Shown here: piece by piece, positions 11,556 through 23,447 of the stretch
How the letters are laid out: each line of letters starts with the position of its first letter
Numbering within the stretch: the stretch's first letter is position 1
Assembly: GCA_020536535.1 (NCBI GenBank)
Contig: JAHLWZ010000579.1
Coordinates: 62,813-126,812 of the forward strand
Source of the DNA: Pelomyxa schiedti
Taxonomy: Eukaryota; Evosea; Pelobiontida; Pelomyxidae
Direction: 5' to 3'
DNA length: 64,000 nt
Position numbers and translations under genes: made by a program
The notes under the pieces: model-generated
What the model was told of the DNA's origin: nothing
Seen by the model: only the letters and a program-made list of their open reading frames with translations
Database searches by the model: none

Positions 11556-13844
11556 ATGAGCGGCGGCGATGAAGCGATAAGAAAAGCCGTTCACGGTGTG
11601 CAATACCTCGTAGGTATGCATGGCATCCCATAAGTGTGTTCTCCGCAGTGAAGTAAGTTTTCGTAGGATTGCAAGTGGGATCTCGAGTGCTTAGTTTCGT
11701 TTTAAACGTTGCCATAACTCGATTTGTTAGCCAAGAAGTCTTTGGGGTATGTATTTTATTTTTTTTTTTTTTTTTTTGCCTCTCCATTCTCCTTTTCCTG
11801 TACTTACAAAATTGTAGGTTTTTAGTTTACAACACCAGCTGCTTCTATCATTGGTCCTTTTCTTAAGTAGAGAAGGTGTACGCCGAGCGTGCCTTCGTGT
11901 TTCTTCTTCTCAAGCACCACCTGCTGTGTAAGAATCCGTATATCAGCCATATATCAACTCTAACCAAACCTCTAGACAAATGAAACAGGTTGTAAATTTG
12001 GCCTGGCTTGCTGTTCCCTTGGGTAAGAGGATTTGGGTTACAAACATTTCTCTTTAACCGATACTCACAGGTCTCATCATCATGCCCTGTGTTTGCTTTT
12101 CCTTTGTTGTGAGAGCAACTGAAGAAGAACTGTCCCTTCCCCACTATTACACCTCGATTTGGTTATATGGTACACTTGCATCGAATTTAAATCTTTTCTT
12201 ATTTTTCGTTCCCCCTCGGAATGCAGGTGTTGGGGCTTTGTTGGAATTGCTTAGTGAACCTATGTACTGTGTTGGTCAGCACCTTTTAAACTACAAGGCG
12301 AGAATGTATGTGGAAACTATAGGCGTTCTGGCAAGATGTATTTTCACTTATATTTTGGCAGTGCATTTCCAGGTGTGGCAGTGCAATTTCCCCTAAACCA
12401 TGAACCAACTTTCTTTTTCTTCAGCTTGGACTGTTGTCATTTGCCTTTGCCCAAATGCTTTATGGCATTGTTCTGGTAGTGGGCTATTATGTCTATTTGG
12501 TGTGGTTTGCTCCCCATGCAACTGCTACACGGTTCTCTTTTATGCCACATCTGCTTCCTGGGCGGAGGTAACTACTTCTCACTTGGATGTATTGCTAATT
12601 TTCGGATATAAGCTACGTGAGTTACTCACTATTGCACTACACTGCCGTTTTCACATGGCAATCTTTACAAAAACTTGTTCTCACTGAGGGTGATAAGCTT
12701 GTATTGTGGTTATCTGAGTCCCTCGTCAACCAAAGTATCTTCTCGGTTGTCAACAATTTAGGTTTGCCAATTTAAGAATACCTCACTTTTGCTCAATGTA
12801 CCTTTTGTCTCTGAAAATAGGATCCCTTGTGGCCCGGTTTTTGTTTCAGCCTGTGGAAGAAGTCTGCGCTAATTTATTTGCACGGCTTGCTTCTGCTGGT
12901 TGTGTCTACTTGATTTAGGAACGATTGCTAACTTCTCTTAGATGATCAAGCCAACATCCAGAAAGCTTATCGGGTGTTGAGACTATTGTTACGGCTTATG
13001 ATTGTAACAGGTACCTGCAATTCGGGATTTATCTCTCATAATGATGTGCTTTACTTTAAGGGCTCTTTTTCACCTGTTTTGGGCCAAATTACAGTCACAC
13101 CCTAATTGATATCCTATATACTTCAAAATACTCGATGACGGCGGCTCCAATGGTTCTTGCTTGGTATTGCTTTTATGTGTTAGTCATTGCCGTAAATGGT
13201 TTGCCCCACTTCCCCTCTTCTTACTCCAACATGGAAATTAGGTGTGACTGAGGCTTTTGTACATAACGTTGCAACGCAACATCAGCTACGCCAGCTGAAT
13301 TTTTGGTTGATAGCTTTTTCAGTTTTTTACGTGGTGCTCGCAGTTTTCCTGGTTCGTATCTGTGGAGCTGGAACGGTTGGCCTTGTTTGGGCCAATTGTG
13401 CAAACATGCTAATGAGAATTTCATTTGCATACTGGTTCATCAGAAACTTCTTCCAAGTACTTTTTTTTTTTTTTTGTTTTGTATATTGGCAACAGAATTA
13501 ACCCAAATAAACAACAGAAACACAACATTTTACCTCCACTCTCTGTGAGAAGTGTACTCCCTCATCGCAGAGTTTGCATTGCCTTTGCTTGTGCATTTGT
13601 AACCACCTATGCACTTGGAAAGGCTATTCTTCCCATACCCCCTACGCAATCACTGCCAGCGTTGGCCCTTCACACTGGTGTTGGGGCTGTATTTGCTGGA
13701 ATTGTAATGCTCACATTGTAAGCTTCTATTCCCCCCCTCCCATTCAATCACATGCACCACCACTAAAACCCCCTCCCATTCAATAGGTATTTATATGAAA
13801 TGCCACTTCTGATGGAAGTCTATGACCTATGGCGGTCTCACTAA
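11556..13844 (+). CDS. RFT1: RFT1 family ER membrane protein
   Basis: Polytopic ER protein needed for lipid-linked oligosaccharide supply in N-glycosylation. The start is MSGGDEAIRKAVHGVQYL. Exons then give VGSRVLSFVLNVAITRFVS, LLLSLVLFLSREGVRRACL, IWLYGVGALLELLSEPMY, LSFAFAQMLYGIVLVVGYY, VVNNLGSLVARFLFQPVEE, FVSFGPNYSHTLIDILY, FYVLVIAVNGVTEAFVHNV and FLVRICGAGTVGLVWANC. These follow human RFT1 in order, including the NLGSLVARxxFQPxEE and NGVTEAF blocks. The C-terminus reads LYEMPLLMEVYDLWRSH and a TAA at 13842-13844. About a dozen short introns are inferred, most beginning GTA or GTG. Confidence 0.93.
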
Positions 13845-14115
13845 TTCAAAGGGAAAAACCGCAACAACGACGGGGAAAAGGAAAAAAAAAAAAGGAAACA
13901 TCCATCCACTTTGGGGAATCCGTCCACACTTTGGATGGGGAAAGCGGAGATGGGGAAAAAAAAGTTGTCAACAACCCCAATCACTGTACATAGAGGCAGA
14001 AGGCAAAGTGGAAAAATATCAAAATCAAAATTATTTCAGATTTCGTTTGTTGGCTACGAAGCGGCAATTAAGGGGGCAGGGGCGAAAATCCAAGTAGTAG
14101 TAGGGGTGTCCCACA

Positions 14116-16732
14116 ATGCACAACTGCAAGTCACGATCGAAAAAGTTTGCAAACTTTTTCCAACTTGAGAAGTTGACCTGGTATGGCACGCAAAAAGTTG
14201 GTGTGTCTTTACCTTGTTTCCTCCCTTTCTTTCTATTCTATGACCTTGACCTTGTGCACAATGGCTTGGTCGTTTTTTTCTTTCTCTATCTACACTACGT
14301 ATATGTAAGACATTTTTTTATTTCCTTTGGGTTTTTTTTTTTGTCTAAAGACAATGTTGGGCAGTAAAAATCAAGGATACTCGAGCGGCAATTATATATT
14401 GGCTTCTTGTGGCGGGTGCAATATTTGCTGTATTGTTTTGGTTCATCTATTGGGAGTCTGGGTGGGCTGTGTGGGATACAATGGAGGGCACTTCGAAAAC
14501 TTTTGTCAGTCTGGTAGGTTTTTATACTGTCACTTTTTTATTCATCTCTTAACATTGTATTTATTTTTTTTTTTTTTGCTTCTTCTTTCCTCGGTCAGTC
14601 CTAATATTCATCCACCATTAGCCTGATAACCAGTATCTCACACTCCAGTCAGTCCAAGACAGCTGCAATTCCATATGTGCTGGGAAGGTAAATTTCATGT
14701 GGAAACCTGTTAATAACACCAAAAGAGTGCATGCCTATGTGAGTTCCAGGACTCAGCAGACCTTGTGTACCCGGAAGAACAAGAAACAGCAATGTTCGTG
14801 GCAACAAGGTTATTTGGCTTCGGTATGAAGTTATTTGCTAACTTCACCCAGAGTCAATATTACTATGAACCAGATACTGAACCCTTCTCCTTGTTCTGGC
14901 TTCTCTTCAGTTTGTTGTGTGTCACCTGCACCGAGTTTAATGGCGTTAACATTCGTTTCAGCACAACAATGGATTGGTGGGACACAAAAATCTATCGAAT
15001 TTCCTCTGATAGATAAGTTTAAGGTCCACCAACATTGCTTGTTTTCCTAAAACTGAATTTTCTTTAGTTCTCGGCCTACACTGAGGCAATAGCACCTCAT
15101 TTTTTTATTCTCGATGGTGAAAAGTGGCAAGTACAATCTGAAGATCTATGGGGACAAGTTATTGGACCTACAGGCATGGTCCTCCCACTGAAATTGGCCA
15201 GTCTGACTCTGCACTCTTTCTAAGGTCATGTTGTGCAGGATATTCCTCGGGGAGAAATTGATTTTATCGACATGGATGTTTTACTATCAGCAGCTGGAGT
15301 CGATCACGCCAAGCAACGGGAGGATGGAGGCCTTTTGAGAGTGGAAATAACTTTTGGGGATTGTAAAAGCTTGCTGTAATATTTTCGTATATATAAGGCC
15401 GTAAGTAACAACTTACAGTGTAGATAAGTCCTCCCGTAAACAATGCAAATCGTGGCGCCGACATAACAATAAGCAAATCAATTACTACCAGTATCGTGTA
15501 ACACTGATGGAAAACCCACCTTACCATGTCAAGAGAGAAGTAAGTGCCTCTTGTATTACATAACTTCAATTTTCCAAGGTCTACAACCCTGGTGACATGA
15601 CTACCAGGACACTGTGGGATGCAACTGGATATAGGTTGAGAATAATTTCCCTTCGATGTTTTAATGCTTCGCAGTTTTCGAGTTGTGATACAAGGGACAC
15701 CCTTGCGTTTCAACCCATGGGCACTTTATGGCAGTCTCATTATTTTCTATATTTTCTTTTCTATATCCACGATTCTTGTGGATGGAATTGTCTTCTTTTT
15801 ACTTCCTGGTCGTCGTCTTTACCGCAGTGCTAAGTAACACACTAGCTTTCTCAGATTCCCACTGACCCAACCAAGATATTCTTCAACGAGAAATCTCCGA
15901 GATTTGAGAGCAGAAATTGCTAAAGAAAGAAATTTCAAACAAAAGTCTAATAGTCTTCGTACGTTGGTAAAAACACAAGGAATTGAGACAGTAACTGAGA
16001 CTCTCGATCAAACTGCACAAGTATCACCCTTTTTGTATATACTCATGATAACTAGTTTTTCCGTGCAGGAAACCCATTGGACCCAAGTTGAACAAGACCA
16101 ACTTGTATTAGTATGTGTTGAAGTGTATTCTGAATATAGAGATTTATCAGCAGCAACCGCTCTGTCACAAAGGTTCTATTTTCTTCTGGTGGTTAATAGT
16201 ACCTCACTCCAATTCCAGGTTAGTTACTCCCGAGGCAAAGCTCAAGGGTCTACTACTGTCTGACCTTTTCCAAGACGCTTACGACCTAGCAGTCACTTTA
16301 CCTGACCCCGCCAGGTAAAGTAAAATCCCACTCCCCCTTTGGTTTGCATCATTTCAAGTGTTTCTCACCCAGTCGGGGGCTTTTTTTAGGTGGGTACAAA
16401 TGGTGAAGCAGAATTCCACCAGCACCGCTGTCCTGCACAAATGTGAAGCATTTTTGCGCACCGGCCGCAAGCGGGCACCAACTCTTCTGCCCACACCATC
16501 ATCCATGTCACTTGTTGACAAACCACTGAGCACAACAACCCCTGTATTACCAGAATCAACTCCTCCCCCATTTACTGATACAACAACACCAGCACCAACA
16601 ACAAGTACCACAACCACTACATCAACTTCAGCACCAGCAAACACCACTCCCACAACACCAGACCCCTCATTGCTATTCTCTGTTATGGAACCCACCCCCA
16701 AAGAAACAGAAACACCAGCCTCAAAATCGTAG
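14116..16732 (+). CDS. P2X-type ATP-gated channel with long C-terminal extension
   Basis: Exon 1 (14116-14200) splices to 14365 to give WYGTQKVVKIKDTRAA. This carries the conserved Tyr-x-Thr-x-Lys just before the first membrane segment (IIYWLLVAGAIFAVLFWFI). An ectodomain follows with FQDSADLVYPEEQETAMFV (compare the vertebrate WDVADYVxPxQ block) and IDFIDMDVLLSAAGVD. The second membrane segment FRVVIQGTPLRFNPWALYG...SISTILVDGIVFFLLPGRR has the usual Asp and Leu-Pro-x-Arg end. A 21-nt intron then joins to about 250 more codons. These contain a helical region (RAEIAKERNFKQKSNSLRTL to LLLSDLFQDAYDLAVTLPD) and a Thr/Pro-rich tail, with the TAG at 16730-16732. In Dictyostelium P2X proteins act on the contractile vacuole; location here is unknown. 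The middle ectodomain exons are approximate. Confidence 0.85.
15834..15854 (+). other. 21-nt spliceosomal intron in the P2X gene
   Basis: Reads GTAACACACT then AGCTTTCTCAG, 21 nt in all. It begins inside the codon after SAK. If retained, TAA stops the protein right after the second membrane segment. If removed, the frame stays open into the long C-terminal domain. Retention or splicing could thus switch between a short and a long channel. Confidence 0.6.
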
Positions 16733-16787
16733 GAATTCTCCCACATTGGGAATCAAAAAAAAAATTTTTTTGTTTGTCAAAACATTT

Positions 16788-19495
16788 TTACAATCTTCTC
16801 ACAACGGGCTTTAGTTCGTCCTGCCTTCTACGCATTAACTGTCCCAGAGAAGCCTCAACATCTAAAAAAAAAAGCCCCAGAATAAGAAAATAGAAGTGCG
16901 TGGCTATTAAAAGGATGATAGAACCAACCTTTTGAGAGTGGGTAGGCTGAAGCACCCTGAGGTATATTGTGTAGCAAAGTCATAATTTCCTTATCCAGTT
17001 TCGCAACAGTACGGTACGGCCACTTGCGGGATCGAACAGCTTCTTTCCATCTCTTGCTGAGGGTTGATGTGGGTATACCTAACTTATGAGCGGCGTCCGC
17101 TTGTGGTAGTGTAAGGTATTCGGTGATGTCAACATACCTTGGGGATGAGAATAAGTTTTGGAATATATTGTTGGGTGTGGAAGTGTAAGGTGAAAGAAGG
17201 AATAAATACTTGTGACCGGGCTGTGAAGCAACGTGTAGAGCAGGGGAAGCACTTCCAAATGGTTCCAGTGAGTTTTCTGGTGGAGGTGCCATTTCTTCAG
17301 ATTCCTGCATTAGCTAAGAGAAATTCAATTGAGTGTTTTCACTTACATCAATATCAGCCCGAGAAGAAGAGCGGGACCTACGGCGTGACCGAGAACGGGA
17401 AGCTTGTCTTGGGCTCATATTCATCAAATATCTATCTTGCAAGGAAGAACCTGTGTACTTGTTAATATAACTAAACATAACAATACTGAGGTGTTAACCT
17501 CAGTATACTGAATAGAGAGGAGAGACATACTATCTCTTATGGCGATAGACATGTCCTGAATCATGGGAGCGGATGAGGGTGTTGTTGTGCTCGAGTGTAC
17601 AACCGGAGGTAACTCTATAGAATTCGAGTTCTGTTGTCCTAGATTTCCGCTGGCGGGACTATGCTGAGTTGGAGATAACGACCCCGAGTTAGCCCTTTGT
17701 GCCGGTATTCCAGGCGGATTCTGGTATACTGGGGGTACCATGGAAACACCAACATTAGCTCCCTGCTTTAACGGAGGAAAAAATGAGAAGTGCTTTGATA
17801 AAGACGGAAACTTACGTCAAGGGGAAGTAACCTCGATGTTGAGGAGACATTCCCAGAGCTAACCCCAACATTCATTCCCATGGCTCCGTGGGCCAAGTTG
17901 ATTTGCTGAAATTGGTTTGGCAGTTGCTGTACATGTGTAGATTGGAGGAGGTTGCTAGTGCCGATTGAACCAGGAGGTAGCTGACCACTCGACACAGTTT
18001 GAGAAGCACCCATTCCAGTAAGAACACCAGTAGGCGGGTTGGTAGTTCCAGATGGGGTTTGTGTGACCATTTGTGTTGGAGAGACGAACGGAAGACCGGG
18101 GGACCAAGGATTTATTCCCATCAACATGCTGGGATTAACAAGTCCGAGTAGGGACTCGTCAGTAGGTAATGGTGTAGGAGATGGGACAACTTGTGGAAGA
18201 GGGCTGTTGTTGTTAAGTGAAGTCAGAGGAATTGGTTGTGCTTGAGGAGATGCGGAATGTTGGTGTGTTTGAGGCATAGAAGGTTGGTTTCCATTAAGTA
18301 CACCTGGAATGCCAGTTGAATTTGCTTGCATATGGTTTGTGTTGCGGGATACTGACATTCTTGCTGAGGGGATTGTGTTATGTGAGGGTACTGACTGACT
18401 ATTCACAACTGGCGAATTTGAGGTGAGTCCTGTTGCAGAAGTGTGTGAGGGTGCTGCGGCAGCGGTGGCAAGTGCTAGCTGAAGTTGTGGGTGTGGCATG
18501 GATGAAAGATTCCTGGGTAGACCGTCTGTATTTAAAGACACATGGGGACCTTCGACAGGTGAATGTTGAGTTGAGAAGCCACCACCCTGAACTAAAGCAT
18601 AAATAAGAACAAAGCCCACCCACGAGAATAGAGGATATATCCCCACAGAAGATATGTATGTATCTTTCACTCCCCCATTTTTCAAACACCAATACTAACC
18701 TTGCTGTGAGTGAGATAGGACGACACCAGGAGAGGGAGGGGACGGCGGGCCGATTATGGGAGAAGGATTGCTTCCCAATCTGACCAAGGGTGAAATGAGA
18801 CTGTGACCCACAGAGCCAGGCACTGAAATGCAATTTGGTGTTGTCCCTGATGTTTGTGGTGGTGGCTGTGGGTACCCATAATTGCCGTTCATGGGGCTCC
18901 CACCTCCACCACCTCCAGAGGTCGGAGGCGAAGCCGCGTGCATCCCACCAACAACGACACCACAACCTCCGCCGCCATAAATAGACCCAAAGGCTGCGGG
19001 CTGCTGCTGCTGTTGCTGCTGCTGCCGGGTGTCCTGCCGCGAGGGATTATGGGATTGGTTTTGGAGTAAGGCCCCTCGTTGGGCGGCCAGGAGCTGCTGC
19101 GCGCTGTTGATGTTGATGTTGATGTTGCACGAGTCCGTGTCCGAAGGGGGAGACGAGTGGCGCGAGGACGGCGCCGCGGTGTGGGTTGGGGACACCGGTG
19201 GGACCTGCGACGGCGACGGCTGCGTGATCGGAGACTGGGACTGGGAGTGGGACGACTGCGGGGAGTTGGGGTCGGCGCGCGACGGCGACGCCGGGCACGC
19301 GAACGGCGACGAGGCGTCGCCCCCGGGGCCCGAGATCGGCGACGAGGCGGGAGACGACGACGAGCCGTTGTTGCCGCGCAGGGGCGACGACGAGCCGACG
19401 CCGAAGCCGCCGCCTACGGGCGAATTGGCGCCGACGTTGTTGGGGCTTGTTTGTCCATGCAGACGAACGGAGCCGAGGGGGTTTTCGGCTTTCAT
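16788..19495 (-). CDS. RWP-RK domain transcription factor
   Basis: The ATG at 19495 opens a very long Ser/Pro/Gly/Gln-rich N-terminal region (19495-17440) with a polyglutamine stretch. Near the C-terminus is a single RWP-RK-type DNA-binding domain (about 17135-16960). It has ITEYLTLPQADAAHKLGIP, TSTLSKRWKEAVRSRKWPYR and AKLDKEIMTLL, and RKWPYR corresponds to the family RWPxRK motif. An Arg/Ser-rich segment (SRSRSRRRSRSSSR) precedes the domain. The last exon gives VEASLGQLMRRRQDELKP and a TAA at 16788-16790. RWP-RK factors regulate transcription in plants, and a few occur in amoebozoans. The gene converges on P2X with 55 bp between stop codons. The first exon (19100-19480) is markedly GC-rich. 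Confidence 0.85.
19001..19025. repeat. CTG/CAG trinucleotide repeat
   Basis: A near-perfect CTG run on the plus strand that encodes a short polyglutamine tract in the RWP-RK factor on the minus strand. Confidence 0.9.
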
Positions 19496-19665
19496 GGAGT
19501 TTTCGTGTGGTTGTCCTTGGTGCGGAGGTTGGTGTGTTGTCAGGGAAATTTCCTTTGTTTTCTTTTTAGAAAAGATCCGACTAGAGAAAACTGCAATTTA
19601 GAAGAGGTTTTGTTGGTGCTTTTTTTAGCCCGACAGTGTTGGTGTGTTGTTGCTCTTCTTTGTCT

Positions 19666-21586
19666 TTACAGACAAAGAAGAATGAGTATAAACATTGTGA
19701 ATGGGAGGGTGAAATGGAGTTGTAGACAAGTGCCACTACTGTAGCAATTTGTGGTCTGTGTCCAGGTCAGTGAAGATATACTGGGGTCACAGACAAGGCA
19801 TGGATCAACAGGTGATGTGGATGTTGTGGTGATGCACACGCCGTCAATCCAGCACCGCGTGCCATCGGCGACGCACGCGCACATGTCGACTGGCCTTGTT
19901 GGTGTGGCAATGCAAGGGCTTGTGTAGGTGTCGGTGTCGTACAGGCAGTTTTGTGAAACGTTACTAGAAAAAAGGTGAATTGGCAAATAACCACAGGCAA
20001 AGCAGCACATACCAGGACAAGTGAGGTGAGGTGGCGTTTGGGGGTGTCCCACTGAAAAGATTGTTGGCCAAGTTCCTACGACACTTAGAGAGATAAAAGA
20101 CCGACGCTACACACAATGACTCGAGATTCTTCAAGATAATTGTATTGGGGATAGTGCCACGAAACTGGTTTTCTGACAAGTCACTGTATTTGTTCCATAT
20201 TAAGACAGTGAAATTAGAAACTACACTGCACACAAAAACTTTAGGTGTGAAGACGTTGTCCAGGCGTTCGAAATTACACCAGAAAATTGGTTGTGGTCAA
20301 GATAACTAGGACTTGTAAAAAAGAAAATTACAGATGAGAGAAAAAACATGTATGTGATACTACTGAGATTAAAAACGCAGTCAGGGACGGTTCCATAAAG
20401 CTGGTTGTTTGAAAGTATTCTACACTTGGTTTAGCAACCTCAGAAAAAAGTGGGATTCATACAGATAAACTACTTCAGATACATTGCACACAGACGGGGG
20501 AATTGTTCCTGTGAGCAAGTTTCCGCCCAAATCCCTTAAACTTCATTAGCGGTGCTTATGTAACCCTGCAGCATACAAAGATAAAAGCCTCGTAAGAGAG
20601 AATAGTGAAGAAGGCACCGTTCCAGCTAGATTGTTCTCGGCCAACCAACTGTGAGTAGTACGTTAAAATTACTACAGAAGTGGTATAAAGCAAACATATG
20701 CTCCAAATAGGGAAGGTTTCCCAATTCACTGGGAACCGTTCCATCGAGGTTGTTCCACATAAATGATCTGTAGGCTTCATCAGGAAAAGGAAAAAAAGGT
20801 AGGGAAACTAACATTAACTCCACAGCCGACAAATTACTAACGGCTGCAGGAATCGAGCCAGTCAAAGTATTGTTCTCGAGGTTACTGCCTTGGTTATTTG
20901 GAAAAGAATCCGATATTACACACATGTATAATATAGTCGATAACATTAAAGAGGCCGGAATCGTGCCGGAAAGTCGATTGTTTAGTGAAGACCTGTGACA
21001 AAATTAATGTCGTGGATTGCTGCCTCACTGGAGAAAAAAAACCTACCAGGTAGAGACGGTCATCATTGAAGTGAAAACATCAGGTATAGAACCGGTTAAG
21101 TCGTTAAAGTCAAATTCCCTGTTCAAGACTAAGTACCGAGTAAATCTTTAGCAGCGTCAAACATTTGTTGAGCCTCCCATAAGTTTCCTATCGACGGAGG
21201 AAGGGTCCCACTCATATTACTATACGAAAGAGATCTTTTCCCAGTGTTAGGAGTGGCGGGTGCGGAAAAGCAGAAAAAAAACTCCTACAATCCTTTGACG
21301 TGGCCGTTCGAATTGCACGTGACACCAGAGAGCGGGTGTTGACAAGGTGACGTGAAGGAACAAGGATCCAAGACCCATTTAGAAGGAGAGTTTGTGCGCT
21401 TTATATCGCACAGCGTAGAGGCTTCTTCCAACAAGGTAGATCCATCAGCCTCCAGGACGATCGCCAACACCACAAATAACAAGTAAAACACGGACCGCCG
21501 TTCTACAGCACGCACTGACGCCAGATCTTGAGTGCGAAACGAATGAAGAGATAATTGAAACCTGAGTGCGCACGAGGCCGACGCAT
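19666..21586 (-). CDS. Leucine-rich-repeat surface protein, probably GPI-anchored
   Basis: The N-terminus can be read as MRRPRAHSVRAVERRS joined over a 47-nt intron to the hydrophobic signal segment VFYLLFVVLAIVLEADG. A plant-type LRR cap follows (SKWVLDPCSFTSPCQHPLSG, then VTCNSNGHVKGL). At least six plant-type LRRs come next with the NxLxGxIP pattern (LENNTLTGSIPAAVSNL, DGTVPSELGNLPYLEHM, SENQFRGTIPNTI, NNLFSGTPPNA), nearly one per exon. After the repeats is a Cys-rich stretch (CACVADGTRCWIDGVC, PCLVC). The protein ends with the hydrophobic tail LHFTLPFTMFILILLCL and no charged residues after it, as in GPI-anchor signals. The likely role is a cell-surface recognition protein. Individual splice sites are uncertain. 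Confidence 0.72.
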
Positions 21587-21857
21587 AAATTGGATGATCT
21601 GTTAAAAGCAAGATAAAAATGAAAAGAAAAAATGTATCTCTTAATTGTTTTTTTTCCCTCTTTTTCTTAGACTGGATCGGCCTGTACAGTTGCACGCCCC
21701 GAGTGTTGCTCTAATTCCTCCCTTGTAACATGTGGCTGAAATAAAAAAACACCAGACCGCCGAGACTGGGCGATGACACGAAAACGACAGCGTTCCGGTC
21801 TGTTGATTATTTTATTCAACCATGTTACAACAAAAGTGCAGTGATTCCCCTGCATGT

Positions 21858-23447
21858 TCACTCAGCCCCAGTCCAGATCTCATAAAAACATAAAAATGCC
21901 GTTACAATCGAGTACACCTTGGTGGAGGGAGCGGTGGGTTAGAATTTTTGCACGTGGGGATCTTGGCTTGGGTCGTTGTGTAGTGCATACCCCTAGTATG
22001 GATGTTGCTATTCCTACGGCATAGCGTAGAACTTTGGTGCGGACAATTCGTGTGAGGTAGGCGGCGAAGGGAGTTGCTAAAGTAGATCCAATGATGAGGT
22101 AAACCACCAGGTCGTAATCACCTTTACTGCCTGTGGGTGTCATTTAGATTTCATGGGGAAAGCTGGTTTTGCGCGGAACCTATGCCCTGAATGGCGTTGC
22201 AAGCTAGGGAGCAAATTATACCACACAGGCTTATTATTGCCTCGGAAGCAGATGTTGCTGCTATTGCGTTTTTTTGTGGCCGACCGCATATCTGTCAAAG
22301 TTAGATTTCACCCAGTTTAGGGATTGCAATGACACCATTTGGCCCGAAACCGCAATAGGTCCGTAACCTCCTCCACTTATCCCCTTGTTGAACCCCGTTA
22401 TCACTCCCAGAATCGCGATTTTCCACCATCTGTAGCTTACCTAAAATCTGTGTGAACAAGATTACACTTCGTGGCACTCATACAATTAGTCTGATTGCCG
22501 TAAAGAAGATTATTATGATTCCCATGGCAAGTACCATGATTGCTATGTACAGCTTTATTGCAAATTTTTGTTTTGCGGACCAAGAATACTTCGCGTTAAT
22601 GATCGTACTAATAATACAGCCTGCAACTCCAAATACAATAAGCAACGTAACTACCTGATTATTTAATTTATGTTAGTTCCCCTACCGAGTACGTTCTCCA
22701 CTCTGGATTACCTGCATATCCTTGGTGAATTTGCATTGCTTAGCTTTAGCGTAGCATTTGACAAATAAACTGGTCTCCGATTTCTGACTTTCCACATCCA
22801 AGTCCAATTCATCAGGAGTTTTCTGAACTTCCGGTCTTGCAGAAGGGCTAGATGGGGATGATGGAATTGCGGGTGATGTTTTATCACCTGAGTCATTTGT
22901 TTCATCGACAAACGCCTCAATCTATAATGAAATGTGATGAAGGGACAACGCATGAAAAGAAGTACGGCTTCGTCTCCAAGACCCTCCATCTCCACTTCCT
23001 TTCTTACTTCAGCTTCATAGCTTTTATCTAGCCGGAGACATTTCACTACCGATTTGGGAAGATATTTATTTGGATCGAACCCTGTCCAAATCAGAAATAA
23101 GGCAAGAGGACTACGATCCAAGGCTTACCCCAATTGAGATTCTTGAAAAGCGTATGAAAAATCGTTGCAAGTATGCCAGAAGTTAGTTCCGACACAAGTA
23201 CTGACTGTACAATAGTTTTCCTTTTCAAGGAGAAGGCAGGCGTCATCAAAATTGGAACTAGTGTGGTTCCATATCCCATGCCTAGTGAACTGTCTGTTGT
23301 ACTGTGAGCGTTTTTTGAGTGGGGTTGTTGGGAATTTGCATTACCTATCAGTTCACCAAAGAAAGATAGAAAAGGAATCACCACATAAACCCATGTGGGG
23401 TTGGTATCCTCACTCCAAGAGCCAGTAACTGCTGTGCTGTTACTCAT
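21858..23447 (-). CDS. TauE/SafE family (sulfite-exporter-like) membrane protein
   Basis: The ATG at 23447 gives MSNSTAVTGSWSEDTNP. The first membrane segment then splices over a short intron to yield FFGELIDSSLGMGYGTTLVP, the diagnostic N-terminal block of this family. FSLKRKTIVQSVLVSELTSG and ILATIFHTLFKNLNWG follow. A Lys/Glu/Pro-rich cytosolic loop (about 23040-22750) interrupts the two halves. The second half ends with VVYLIIGSTLATPFAAYLT and RTKVLRYAVGIATSILG, and the last exon gives VYSIVTAFLCFYEIW and TGA at 21858-21860. Family members move small organic or sulfur anions, but the substrate here is not predictable. It lies upstream of the LRR gene on the same strand. Confidence 0.8.

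Noticed and set aside
19029..19744. Arg- or Asp-rich plus-strand frames at 19029-19744
   Set aside because: Antisense of the Ser/Pro-rich RWP-RK N-terminus; amino-acid runs match no family and follow from codon bias.
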